NCBI RefSeq assembly: GCF_009017255.1 | Contig: NZ_WBZB01000036.1 | Span: 1 to 54,210, forward strand | Length of the DNA stretch: 54,210 nt | From: Alkaliphilus serpentinus | Lineage (GTDB): Bacteria; Bacillota; Clostridia; Peptostreptococcales; Natronincolaceae | Direction: 5' to 3' | Shown here: in pieces, positions 8,653 to 17,069 of the stretch | Layout: each line of letters begins with the position of its first letter | How positions within the stretch are numbered: the stretch's first letter is position 1 | Position numbers and translations under genes: made by a program | Notes under the pieces: generated by a model | What the model was told of the DNA's origin: nothing | What the model saw: only the letters and a program-made list of their open reading frames with translations | Databases searched by the model: none

Positions 8653-10215
8653 ATGCTATTGGAGCCGGTAATTAAGAAGAACTTTAAGTTTAAATGGATA
8701 TTATTAATAGCAGCTATCATTTTAATTACTACTATGATCACTTTAATGGTTATAGGCGCTTTCATGCTGAATCAGAAAACAATATATAAAAATGTATATA
8801 TTGAATCAGTTGATGTAAGTAGGCTGAGTAAGGAGGAGGCCAACAAGAAGATTACTGAAATTCTAAATTCTGAAATTGATAACCACCAACTGGAATTAAA
8901 GCACAATGAGAAAATATGGATAATTCCCTATAGCAATATAGGCTATCGCTATAATTATGACGAAGCCGTAGAGAAAGCCTTTTCAGTGGGACGTAAGGGT
9001 AGTATTTGGAATAGAATTAAGGAGATTAACTCAACAAGAAATAAGCCTTTATTCATATCTTTATCCAGCAGCTACGAAGGTGCAAAGCTACAACCATTAA
9101 TCAATGAAATCAGAAAGGAAATCGAGAGGGAGCCCATTGATGCTAGCATAACAAGAATTAATGGTAGCTTTAGGGTGAAGGAAGAAATATTAGGCCATAA
9201 GCTGTTGGAAGAGCAATTGCTTAAGCTTATGGAAGATCGTATAGAAGGCTTCAGCAGTGAACCTATTAAGATACCTACAGAGATTATAGAGCCACAATTG
9301 ACTAGTATACAGTTAGATGAAATAAAAGATGTATTAGGAGAGTTTCAAACCACCTTTAACCCATCATCGGAGGGTAGGGCAACCAATATCAGGCTGGCTT
9401 CCGAGAGCATCAATAATCGGCTACTAATGCCAAACGAAGGCTTTTCCTTTAACGAAGCAACAGGACCAAGGGGTTTAGAGGAGGGATATCAAATAGCTCC
9501 AGTAATATTGAATGGTAAATTGGTGCCTGGTATTGGAGGAGGGATATGTCAGGTTTCAACTACCCTGTATAATGCTTTAGTTCGGGCAGATTTAGAGGTT
9601 GTTAGAAGACAAAATCACTCTTTGCCTGTGGCCTATGTACCCCTTGGTCATGATGCTACAGTAGCTGATGGGTATATAGACCTTCAATTTATTAATAATA
9701 AGGAATATCCCATCTATTTAGTAAGCTATACTGAAGGTGACCAGCTATATGTAGGGGTTTATGGAAAGAGGACTGATCATGTGACAATTTCCCTGGATTC
9801 AAAGGTGGTTGGAGTCATAGAGCCTCAGATTGAGGTAAGAAAGGACCCCAATTTAACTGCTGGAGAAAGAAGGGTTGAAAGGGAGGCAAAAAGAGGGTAT
9901 CGTGTAACTACCTTCAAAGTATATTATCGGGATTCTAAAGAAATAAAAAGGGAAGAAATTTCGACGGATTATTATAGACCTGTAAAGGGAATCGTGGCAG
10001 AAGGTATTGCCCCAACTGTAGGTGAAAATTCTAATTCAAATACTGAAGGAGGTGGGGAAGAAGCTGCAGAGGAGACCATTGAAGAAGAGCCACCAACAGA
10101 ACCTTCACCAGATGAAGCAACAGGAATCCCGGAGGAAGCTATAGATGAGGATTCATCAGCTGGGGAATCAACACAAGGAGAAGCAAAGCCTCAAGTTCCC
10201 TCCATAGGGCAATAG
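8653..10215 (+). CDS. VanW family membrane-anchored cell-wall protein with G5-like domain
   Basis: 520 residues. One membrane anchor (about 15-38) precedes an extracellular peptidoglycan-binding-type region (about 45-210). A VanW domain follows (about 225-375; LMPNEGFSFNEATGPR, PGIGGGICQVSTTLYNALV, RQNHSLPVAYVPLG). A G5-like segment lies near 385-445, and the tail is Glu/Pro/Ser-rich. VanW proteins are envelope proteins of unproven chemistry; they are common in spore-forming clostridia. ATG 8653 has GGGGAGGG seven bases upstream. The gene stands alone between dinB and the DUF2225 gene. No classical cell-wall sorting motif is seen at the C-terminus. Confidence 0.85.
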   Translation: MLLEPVIKKNFKFKWILLIAAIILITTMITLMVIGAFMLNQKTIYKNVYIESVDVSRLSKEEANKKITEILNSEIDNHQLELKHNEKIWIIPYSNIGYRYNYDEAVEKAFSVGRKGSIWNRIKEINSTRNKPLFISLSSSYEGAKLQPLINEIRKEIEREPIDASITRINGSFRVKEEILGHKLLEEQLLKLMEDRIEGFSSEPIKIPTEIIEPQLTSIQLDEIKDVLGEFQTTFNPSSEGRATNIRLASESINNRLLMPNEGFSFNEATGPRGLEEGYQIAPVILNGKLVPGIGGGICQVSTTLYNALVRADLEVVRRQNHSLPVAYVPLGHDATVADGYIDLQFINNKEYPIYLVSYTEGDQLYVGVYGKRTDHVTISLDSKVVGVIEPQIEVRKDPNLTAGERRVEREAKRGYRVTTFKVYYRDSKEIKREEISTDYYRPVKGIVAEGIAPTVGENSNSNTEGGGEEAAEETIEEEPPTEPSPDEATGIPEEAIDEDSSAGESTQGEAKPQVPSIGQ

Positions 10216-10274
10216 GTCTTACTACCCATTCGTGATTTTTCATTATTTTTGTAATTTCCTACATGGAATATCCT

Positions 10275-10301
10275 ATTACCTTCTGTTATAATTAAGGTAA
10301 T
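10275..10301 (+). promoter_or_regulatory. Inverted repeat around a TATAAT box ahead of the DUF2225 gene
   Basis: ATTACCTT (10275-10282) and AAGGTAAT (10294-10301) are perfect 8-base arms. They enclose TATAAT at 10287-10292, 24 bases before AACGGAGGAC and the ATG. Candidate operator over the promoter; the binding regulator is unknown. Confidence 0.35.
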
Positions 10302-10324
10302 ATATCTATAACGGAGGACAAAAA

Positions 10325-11032
10325 ATGACGGATTTATTATATGATAAAAGGGTAGAGTGTTCTATTTGTAGATGGGAATTTACAACGAAAAAAGTGAAAA
10401 ATAGAGGATTAAAGGTGCTAGAAAGACAGGATGATTTTAATGTTGTGTATCGGGATATAAATCCCAACTACTATTACATATGGGTATGTCCCAACTGTGG
10501 ATTTAGTGCTACAGAAACGGAGTTTCATGAGGTAAATACAGTACAAAAAAACATCTATATGGATCTAGTAAGAAAAAAATGGGTTCCTAGGGACTTTGGA
10601 GGGTATAGGACTGCTAAGGAGGCCGAAGAAGTATTTAAGCTTGCCCTTCTTACAGCTCAGCTATTAAAAAAGCCTAAGGCATATATTGGTGGACTTTGCT
10701 TAAGATTAGCTTGGATCTATAGAGAAATGGGAAATAGTAAGGAGCAGGAGTTTCTTAAACATGCCCTTGATAACTTTACAGAATCCTATTCTGGTGAAAA
10801 ATTACCCTTAGCTGGCTTTGACGATTTAACTATGGCTTACTTTATCGGTGAGCTTAGTCGAAAAATGGGTCGCTATAGGGATGCTATAAAATGGTATAGT
10901 AAAACCTTAGATAATCCAGGGATTAAGGATAAACGACAGCTTCAGTTGAAAACCAGGGAACAATGGAAGAGGGCTAAGGAGGAATATGATCGTGAAAAAG
11001 GAAGCCATGGAGCAGGAGAGATTAAGGAGTAG
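10325..11032 (+). CDS. DUF2225 family protein (zinc ribbon plus TPR-like)
   Basis: 235-residue cytoplasmic protein. Two CxxC pairs (CSIC at 18-21 and CPNCG near 55) form a likely zinc ribbon in the N-terminal third. The rest is helical and TPR-like (about 90-215: EVFKLALLTAQLL, YRDAIKWYSKTL). This layout is the DUF2225 family, conserved in clostridia, with no established function. ATG 10325 follows ACGGAGGAC. The 3' end overlaps the ogt-type gene, so the two are probably co-transcribed. Confidence 0.8.
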   Translation: MTDLLYDKRVECSICRWEFTTKKVKNRGLKVLERQDDFNVVYRDINPNYYYIWVCPNCGFSATETEFHEVNTVQKNIYMDLVRKKWVPRDFGGYRTAKEAEEVFKLALLTAQLLKKPKAYIGGLCLRLAWIYREMGNSKEQEFLKHALDNFTESYSGEKLPLAGFDDLTMAYFIGELSRKMGRYRDAIKWYSKTLDNPGIKDKRQLQLKTREQWKRAKEEYDREKGSHGAGEIKE

Positions 11033-11543
11033 TCATATAAAGCTTAAAAGTATGGTAATTAACCTTGCATCAACCACCAAAGGATTAGCCTTTATCGATT
11101 TTAATAAGGATACTGAAACCTTTAATGATACTTTAATTAAAGCCTTCCCCAATGGGATTATACAATCTGATGATACAGAAAACCAAATTTATATCAAGCA
11201 GCTTCAAGAGTATTTTTCAGGCACCAGAAGGAGCTTTAACCTACCCTTAGATTTAAGAGGTACTCCCTTTCAAATAAAGGTATGGAAGGCCCTTATGGAA
11301 ATCCCCTTTGGTGAAACCGTCAGCTATAAATTCATAGCAGAGAGGATTGAAAATCCCAAAGGTACCAGAGCTGTTGGTATGGCCAATAATAAAAATAAAA
11401 TCCCCATTATCATACCGTGTCATAGGGTTGTGGGATCTGATGGTAGGTTGGTTGGTTATGGTGGAGGAATGGAAATAAAAAGGACCCTTTTAGGTCTGGA
11501 GGGAATAAAAATATCAGAGGTAGATGATAGGGTGATTGTGTAA
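10986..11543 (+). CDS. ogt: Methylated-DNA-protein cysteine methyltransferase
   Basis: Suicide repair enzyme that takes alkyl groups from O6-alkylguanine (or O4-alkylthymine) to its own cysteine. The active site IPCHRVVGSDGRLVGYGGG is intact, preceded by the GTRAVGMANNKN helix-turn-helix. Domain order and size (about 170-185 residues) are normal. The start is uncertain: ATG 10986 has AAGGAGG only three bases away, ATG 11007 has AAAGGAAG. Both lie inside the 3' end of the DUF2225 gene, implying coupling. A terminator overlaps the stop codon. Confidence 0.9.
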   Translation: MIVKKEAMEQERLRSSHIKLKSMVINLASTTKGLAFIDFNKDTETFNDTLIKAFPNGIIQSDDTENQIYIKQLQEYFSGTRRSFNLPLDLRGTPFQIKVWKALMEIPFGETVSYKFIAERIENPKGTRAVGMANNKNKIPIIIPCHRVVGSDGRLVGYGGGMEIKRTLLGLEGIKISEVDDRVIV

Positions 11544-11560
11544 TCACCCTTAATTTTTTC
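11530..11560 (+). terminator. Terminator after ogt
   Basis: GGGTGATT/AATCACCC stem with a GTGT loop at 11530-11549, followed by TTAATTTTTT. The stem includes the ogt stop codon. Confidence 0.8.
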
Positions 11561-11650
11561 CTGCCCAATATTATTAAACAGAGAAATCAGTGATTACTCC
11601 TCCTTCAAAGGCATAAATTATAATAATAATTATAGGAGGGTGATGGTGCT

Positions 11651-12946
11651 TTGAAGGAATTAAAAAAGAACCCAATAATCTTTGTGCCAGGACTAATGGG
11701 CTCCTTTGGGGGAGAGATGCTATTAGGAAGAGGGCCTTGGACCTTTGGAGTAGCAAATCTTATATATAAACCCTTGATAAAGGGCTTAGAGGATATGGGC
11801 TATAGAAGGGATGAAAACCTCTTTATTTGTTACTACGACTGGAGAAAATCTATAGAGGATATTGTGGAGGAGTATTTTAAACCACTTTTATTGGAGGTAA
11901 GAAAAAAGTTCCCCCAGCAACCCCTTGATGTCATATGCCACAGTATGGGAGGGATAGTAGCAAGGGGGTATCTTCAAAGGGAAGGTAAGGAGGGAGAAAT
12001 TGAAAGGCTGATAATGCTGGGTACTCCCAATAAAGGAGCAGTTTATGCCTATTATTTTTGGTCAACCGGGAGATTGATTAAAACAAAATCCCTCAATGGA
12101 TATATCTATAGAGGCTATATATGGCTGCTAAGTAAAATCTTAAATATTCCTATGGGGGCCGATCATATAGAGGATTTACATAATGCCTTTCCTGCTATGA
12201 AATCCCTATTACCATCGAGTGATTACGGTGACTTTCTGTTTTATCATGATGAATATAAAAAGCCAGTGCCTATTTCAAGAAGATATATAAAATATCATAA
12301 TCATTATCTAGACCAGCTTAATGATAGCTATAAAGGGCTGTTTAATATCACAAAAGAAGTATATTCTATAGCTGGAACTGAATTCGAAACAAAGGAAGGT
12401 TTAATCCTAGATAGAAAGAAATTAGCCTTAGGACAGGAATATATTATTGATTTTGTATATACCTTAGAGGGGGATGGAACAGTTACTCAAGGTAGTGCAG
12501 AGTTGAATTACAGCTCTAATATTAACATCATTAGTAATCATCATAATATTGTTAAGGACTCATTACCAGAGCTGGGGAAGATATATGGAGTTGAACTAGA
12601 TGCTGATACACCAGATTTAGCAACCCTTCATATAATCTTTAGTGGAGATCTTCATTTCTTGTTAGAGACAGAAGAAGAGTTTGTAATGGATTATTCTAAG
12701 AATAGAATCATAACCAATAAGTACTATATTCAGCAATTTCATGATAGTGATTATACTTGGTTGGCTATTGTAGAGCCTCCCAAAGGGGAGTACCTTCTTA
12801 AATTCAAAAGTTTTAAGCAGCAGAGTTGTAAAATGCTGATTTTAGGGGATGGATTAGAAGAGGATATTGAAGAAATGATTGAGGTAGTAGAAGGCTATCA
12901 TGACGGTGATAAATCTATTTTCTTTACACTTCGGAAGGATCAATAA
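11651..12946 (+). CDS. Alpha/beta hydrolase, lipase/acyltransferase-like
   Basis: 431-residue predicted serine hydrolase resembling the lecithin:cholesterol acyltransferase/lipase group. PIIFVPGLMGS near the start forms the first strand and oxyanion region. The nucleophile motif is CHSMGG (G-x-S-x-G type with His in place of the first Gly) near residue 100, followed by LGTPNKGAV. A C-terminal beta-rich extension (about 300-431) has no recognised domain. No signal peptide is visible, so it is probably cytoplasmic. The start is TTG 11651 behind GGAGGGTGATGG. It is a single gene; the natural substrate cannot be inferred. Confidence 0.75.
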   Translation: MKELKKNPIIFVPGLMGSFGGEMLLGRGPWTFGVANLIYKPLIKGLEDMGYRRDENLFICYYDWRKSIEDIVEEYFKPLLLEVRKKFPQQPLDVICHSMGGIVARGYLQREGKEGEIERLIMLGTPNKGAVYAYYFWSTGRLIKTKSLNGYIYRGYIWLLSKILNIPMGADHIEDLHNAFPAMKSLLPSSDYGDFLFYHDEYKKPVPISRRYIKYHNHYLDQLNDSYKGLFNITKEVYSIAGTEFETKEGLILDRKKLALGQEYIIDFVYTLEGDGTVTQGSAELNYSSNINIISNHHNIVKDSLPELGKIYGVELDADTPDLATLHIIFSGDLHFLLETEEEFVMDYSKNRIITNKYYIQQFHDSDYTWLAIVEPPKGEYLLKFKSFKQQSCKMLILGDGLEEDIEEMIEVVEGYHDGDKSIFFTLRKDQ

Positions 12947-13033
12947 TACTTATATTGTTTATAGAATTTAAAATAATCATTGCCTATAAAGGATTCTTTT
13001 GATATTATTATAATGAATTTAATACTGAATAAT

Positions 13034-13232
13034 GTGATGGTGCTTTATTAAGCTTAATAGGGAAAGTGGTGTAATTCCACTACAGCCCCCGCTACTGTAA
13101 GCAAGGACGAAGGCAGCAAGGTCACTGGGAAACCGGGAAGACGCTGTTAGTAGGTTGATTTGCGAGTCAGGAGACCTGCCCCACATTTCACAGCAATCCT
13201 TCGGAGGGAAGGGGTGTTTCATGCATAGCATA
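13034..13232 (+). promoter_or_regulatory. Cobalamin riboswitch
   Basis: Contains the conserved B12 elements in order: GGTGC near 13039, AAGTGGTGTAATTCCAC, the B12-box-type core ACAGCCCCCGCTACTGTAA (13082-13100), CACTGGGAAACCGGGAAG, and GAGTCAGGAGACCTGCC (13164-13180). It sits upstream of five cobalamin adenosylation and uptake genes, as expected. The aptamer is followed at once by a terminator, so B12 binding should reduce operon transcription. Confidence 0.92.
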
Positions 13233-13233
13233 C

Positions 13234-13272
13234 AAACCCCTTATTCTGGATTGGATAAGGGGTTTTCTTTTC
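13234..13272 (+). terminator. Expression-platform terminator of the B12 riboswitch
   Basis: AAACCCCTTAT (13234-13244) and ATAAGGGGTTT (13255-13265) form an 11-bp stem followed by TCTTTTC. It is placed to stop transcription before btuR when cobalamin is bound. Confidence 0.75.
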
Positions 13273-13418
13273 GAGATGAAACTTATCCCTCAATTAAAAC
13301 TAAATGGGGTGATTTATGTAGAAAAAATCGTTAATAATCATAATTGGGGGTAACAAAGCAATAAATGTGTTTAGGAAAGTATGATGGCAATAGGAAATTG
13401 AAGTAAGGAGCTGATATC

Positions 13419-13961
13419 ATGCTAGAAAAAAGATTAGAAACTGGCTTAATACATATCTACACAGGAGATGGAAAGGGTAAAACTACAGCTGCTATAGGTC
13501 AGGGAACAAGAACAGCAGGTGGAGGCTATAAAGTTTTGATGGTTCAATTTTTAAAGGGTGATGATACTGGGGAGTTATATAGTATCGATTCAATGCCCAA
13601 TTTTACATTAAAAAGATATGCTGAACTTAATAGCTTCTATCCCTTCCTATCGGAAGATAAAAAGCTAGCTGTTAAGGAGAAAATACAGCATGCATTGAAG
13701 GATCTTACAGAGGTTATTGAAAATCAAGAGTACAACATGATTATTCTTGATGAAATAATGGCGGTTCTATACAATGAAATTATGCCTATAGAGGATGTAG
13801 TGAGCTTACTTAAGAAAAAACCAGATCATATGGAAATGATTCTAACAGGAAGAAATGCGCCAGAAGACCTTGTTAATATGGCAGACTATGTAACTGAAAT
13901 GAAGATGATTAAGCATCCCTATGAAAAGGGAATTTATGCCCGCAAGGGAATAGAAAGCTAA
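13419..13961 (+). CDS. btuR: Cob(I)alamin/corrinoid adenosyltransferase
   Basis: Transfers the 5'-deoxyadenosyl group of ATP to the cobalt of corrinoids, giving the coenzyme form (CobA/CobO/BtuR family). The P-loop GDGKGKTT is at residues 16-23, followed by MVQFLKGDDTGE and LDEIMAVLYNEI, all typical of the family. The 180-residue length is normal. ATG 13419 follows TAAGGAGCTGAT. It is the first gene behind the cobalamin riboswitch and is followed after about 45 bases by the cobC-like gene. Confidence 0.92.
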   Translation: MLEKRLETGLIHIYTGDGKGKTTAAIGQGTRTAGGGYKVLMVQFLKGDDTGELYSIDSMPNFTLKRYAELNSFYPFLSEDKKLAVKEKIQHALKDLTEVIENQEYNMIILDEIMAVLYNEIMPIEDVVSLLKKKPDHMEMILTGRNAPEDLVNMADYVTEMKMIKHPYEKGIYARKGIES

Positions 13962-14005
13962 TCTTGAAAGATGTCATTCTAAACTAAAGATATAGGAGTG
14001 GGACA

Positions 14006-14620
14006 ATGATACGCTTATACCTAGTTCGCCATGGAGAAACCGAGTTTAATTATCATAAAAATCTTTGCGGTTGGTCAGATGTCTCTTTAAATGGTAAGGG
14101 GAGACTTCAGGCCCAGAGGTTGGCTTCAGCTATTAAAGATCTAGAATTAGATATTATATACACCAGCGACTTAAAAAGAACTAAAGAAACCGCTGAATAC
14201 ATTCTAAAGGACAGAAGCTGTAGCTTTATAGAATTAGATTTCCTTAGGGAGATGCACTTTGGTGATTTTGAAGGTCATACCATGGTTGAAATCGAAACCA
14301 AGTACCCTGAGGATTTTGCAAAAATCCGAGAGGATTCAATTAACTACTGTTTTCCTAGTGGCGAAAGCATGGATCAAATGCACAAACGGGTTACTAAGGG
14401 TATAGATGACCTACTTAATAAATCTAAAGAGAAAAACATCCTGTTGGTGGCCCACAGTGGAGTTATAAGAAGTACAATTGCCCATCTTTTAACAGGAGAT
14501 ATTAAAAAACATTGGAACTTTAAGATTAATCATTGCACCCTATCTGTAATTGAAAGGGTAGAGGGTTTTAATATCCTAACTAAATTAAATGAAGAACCCT
14601 ATAACTACTTAAATAAATAG
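14006..14620 (+). CDS. cobC: Histidine phosphatase, probable alpha-ribazole phosphatase
   Basis: Phosphoglycerate-mutase-superfamily phosphatase. LVRHGETEFN near residue 6 carries the phospho-histidine; YTSDLKRTKETAE, REMHFGDFEG and LLVAHSGVIRS complete the site. CobC enzymes dephosphorylate alpha-ribazole-5'-phosphate during nucleotide-loop assembly of cobalamin. The assignment to CobC rather than a general phosphatase rests on HFGDFEG and the position inside a B12 operon. ATG 14006 has GGAGTGGGAC upstream; the gene is 12 bases from btuF. Confidence 0.8.
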   Translation: MIRLYLVRHGETEFNYHKNLCGWSDVSLNGKGRLQAQRLASAIKDLELDIIYTSDLKRTKETAEYILKDRSCSFIELDFLREMHFGDFEGHTMVEIETKYPEDFAKIREDSINYCFPSGESMDQMHKRVTKGIDDLLNKSKEKNILLVAHSGVIRSTIAHLLTGDIKKHWNFKINHCTLSVIERVEGFNILTKLNEEPYNYLNK

Positions 14621-14632
14621 AGGAGGATTTAC

Positions 14633-15625
14633 ATGAAGAAAAGAATCTTATCATTAATGATTATACTAGCATTAGTAGTGGCTTCTATAATTGGCTGTAC
14701 AAACAATCCAGCAGAAGGATCTCATAAAGAGCCAGCACCGGAAGGATCACAGCAACAACCAGAAGAGTTAGAGTCAGCCTATCCGATGACCATTATTGAT
14801 GGTCTAGGTAACGAGGTTACCATTGAAAAGAGGCCGGAAAGGATTATATCCATTGCCCCTAGCCAAACGGAGATTCTTTATGCCCTTGGTTTAGGAGACC
14901 TATTGGTGGCTGTTTCAGATTATTGTGATTATCCAGAGGAGGCACTGGCCAAAGAAAAGGTAGGAAGCGCTTGGACTACCAATGTTGAAAAAATATTGGA
15001 GCTTACTCCAGACATTGTATTTGTATATGGTGAAGGTCAAGCTGAAGCCATGGAACAGCTTAAAGCTGCAGGGATTACCGTTGTAAAATATATGCCAGAA
15101 AGCGTAGACCAAATTCTTAATGCAATTTTAGCCGTTGGTGAAATAATGGATGAAGAGGAAAAAGCCAATGCACTAGTTGAGTCTATGAAGGAAAAAAGAG
15201 ATGAAATTGTAGCAAAGGTAAAAAATCAGCCTAAAAAGAAGGTTTTTTATCAGGTATGGGATGAGCCTTTAATGACAGCTGGACCTGGCTCCTTTATAGA
15301 TGAATTAATTACTTTAGCAGGTGGAGAAAATATAGCAGCCAATACAGATGGACATTGGCCTGAGTATAGTGTTGAGGCTTTGGTAGAAGCAGATCCTGTA
15401 GTATATTTAGCCCCTGCCCATACGATGGAAAGCAATCAGCTAACCAAAGAGGAAGAAGATGCTATGAAGGAAGCTATAGCCTCTAAGCCCGGCTTTGAGG
15501 GGGTAAGTGCTGTAGTCAATAACAGAATAGAGCTACTGGAGCCCAACATCCTATCAAGACCAGGAGCAAGAATAATGGAAGCTCTTGAGATTGTAGCAAA
15601 GGCCATACATCCAGAGGTATTTTAG
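14633..15625 (+). CDS. btuF: Cobalamin-binding lipoprotein of the BtuFCD importer
   Basis: Extracellular solute-binding protein. The lipoprotein signal peptide (residues 1-21, lipobox SIIGC, Cys22) is followed by a Glu/Pro/Gln-rich linker. The class III periplasmic-binding fold starts at EVTIEKRPERIISIAPSQTE and continues with LGLGDLLVAVSDYCDYPEEA and the two-lobe arrangement typical of BtuF/FhuD proteins. At 330 residues the size is normal. It lies upstream of btuC and btuD under the cobalamin riboswitch, which supports B12 rather than siderophore as ligand. ATG 14633 follows GAGGAGGATTTAC. Confidence 0.88.
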   Translation: MKKRILSLMIILALVVASIIGCTNNPAEGSHKEPAPEGSQQQPEELESAYPMTIIDGLGNEVTIEKRPERIISIAPSQTEILYALGLGDLLVAVSDYCDYPEEALAKEKVGSAWTTNVEKILELTPDIVFVYGEGQAEAMEQLKAAGITVVKYMPESVDQILNAILAVGEIMDEEEKANALVESMKEKRDEIVAKVKNQPKKKVFYQVWDEPLMTAGPGSFIDELITLAGGENIAANTDGHWPEYSVEALVEADPVVYLAPAHTMESNQLTKEEEDAMKEAIASKPGFEGVSAVVNNRIELLEPNILSRPGARIMEALEIVAKAIHPEVF

Positions 15626-15641
15626 TTCATATGATTATTGG

Positions 15642-15672
15642 TGTAATCTCGTCTATTATAGGCGAGATTACA
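15642..15672 (+). repeat. Intra-operon hairpin between btuF and btuC
   Basis: TGTAATCTCG (15642-15651) and CGAGATTACA (15663-15672) form a perfect 10-bp stem with an 11-base loop, without a T-run. It could act as an mRNA stability or differential-expression hairpin that favours the binding protein over the membrane subunit. That role is inference. Confidence 0.55.
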
Positions 15673-15691
15673 TGCATAAAGGGGAAAGGTT

Positions 15692-16732
15692 ATGAAGAAG
15701 AAGCTAGTAATATCCAATAAGTTTATACTACTGATGATCATCTTAATTTCTTCAATAGTGATAGCCTCCGTTGTTGGGGCAGCAAAAATATCTATCATAG
15801 ACAGCATAAGAATTATTCTTAATAGTCTACCGCTAATCGGTGAAAAATTTAATATATCAGATCTTCTACCATCCCATAGGACCATCATTATGAATATTCG
15901 TATTCCACGAATAATATTGGCCATGTTAGTCGGATGGAGCTTATCAGTTGTAGGGGTTGCCCTACAGGGATTACTGAAGAACCCTATGGCAGATCCCTAT
16001 ATAACAGGCACTTCCTCTGGAGCAGCCTTGGGGGCAGCCATTGCCATTGTTCTAAAACTCAATAGAGTTTTCTGGGGCTTAGGCTTAGTATCAATAGCGG
16101 CTTTTTTGGGTGCTTTATTGGCTACCTTTATCGTATATAACTTAGCTAAAATAAAATCAAAGATACCTGTAACAACCTTGCTTTTGTCGGGTATAGCTAC
16201 TGGACAGTTTTTTACAGCAATTATGTCCCTAATTATGGTAATATCCTCCAAGGATATGACCAGTATCATTTATTGGACCATGGGCAGCTTCTCTGCTAGA
16301 GGCTGGAATCATGTAGAAATTGCCTTTTTTCCAATCATTATTGGAACGATCATCATATACATATTTTCGAAAGATCTAAATATTATGCTTTTGGGAGAAG
16401 CAACAGCTCAAAATACAGGTGTTGATGTAGAAGGTACTAAACGGATCATTTTAGTTACAAGCGTACTGATGACTGCCTTTGCAGTTTCTGTGAGTGGCAT
16501 TATTGGCTTTGTTGGCTTGATTGTTCCCCATATCATGAGGATGCTGGTGGGCCCGGATCATCGAATTCTGATACCAGCCTCGGGAATAATGGGTGGAATC
16601 TTTTTAATTACTGCAGATACCATTGCTCGAACTGTGATTGCTCCTACTGAGATTCCCGTAGGAATTATAACTTCCTTAGCTGGAGGACCATTTTTTATTT
16701 ATCTTTTAAGAAGGAATAAAAAGGCGATATAG
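15692..16732 (+). CDS. btuC: Cobalamin ABC transporter permease
   Basis: 346-residue FecCD/BtuC-family permease with about ten membrane helices. Family landmarks include RIPRIILAMLVGWSLSVVGVALQGLLKNPMADPYITGTSSGA near residue 70-110 and the ATPase-coupling segment GIIGFVGLIVPHIMRMLVGPDHR near 270. It imports corrinoid delivered by BtuF. ATG 15692 is preceded by AAAGGGGAAAGGTT. The next operon gene, btuD, is separated by an unusual 337-base gap with A+T-rich repeats. Confidence 0.9.
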   Translation: MKKKLVISNKFILLMIILISSIVIASVVGAAKISIIDSIRIILNSLPLIGEKFNISDLLPSHRTIIMNIRIPRIILAMLVGWSLSVVGVALQGLLKNPMADPYITGTSSGAALGAAIAIVLKLNRVFWGLGLVSIAAFLGALLATFIVYNLAKIKSKIPVTTLLLSGIATGQFFTAIMSLIMVISSKDMTSIIYWTMGSFSARGWNHVEIAFFPIIIGTIIIYIFSKDLNIMLLGEATAQNTGVDVEGTKRIILVTSVLMTAFAVSVSGIIGFVGLIVPHIMRMLVGPDHRILIPASGIMGGIFLITADTIARTVIAPTEIPVGIITSLAGGPFFIYLLRRNKKAI

Positions 16733-17069
16733 CAAATTGAAAATTGAAGATTGAAAATGGAGAATTTAAAACCCAATCTGGTGAATAATACAGAAACTTT
16801 TTCATCTTTCAATTCTCAATTTATCAAGATTATGTTCAACACTTAACGTCTTGTATTAAGGTAGCCAGTCAATTTGTCGTAAATAAAAAAAGTTAATGAA
16901 ATATACTGAAATTTGCTAGTTAATCTTCATGAATAATTTAATGTGTGAGAATGATTTTTCAAGGAAATTTCTAACTAAATGACTGAATAAAGAGTTTGGG
17001 TTATCTACTTATTTCAACTTTCAACTTTCAACTTTCAATTTTCAATTTTATTAGAAGGAATGGTTATAA
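16733..17069. repeat. A+T-rich repeat-containing gap inside the btu operon
   Basis: A 337-base gap between btuC and btuD without a supported gene. It holds short runs built from TTGAAAA/TTTCAAC-type units: 16739-16765 (TTGAAAATTGAAGATTGAAA), 16806-16822 and, in the opposite sense, 17012-17050 (CAACTTTCAACTTTCAACT and following). No terminator, promoter or riboswitch was recognised. Confidence 0.6.

Noticed and set aside
16733..17069. CRISPR array suggested by repeated CAACTTT/TTGAAAA units
   Set aside because: Units are 7 bases, contiguous and without spacers, and no cas gene is near.
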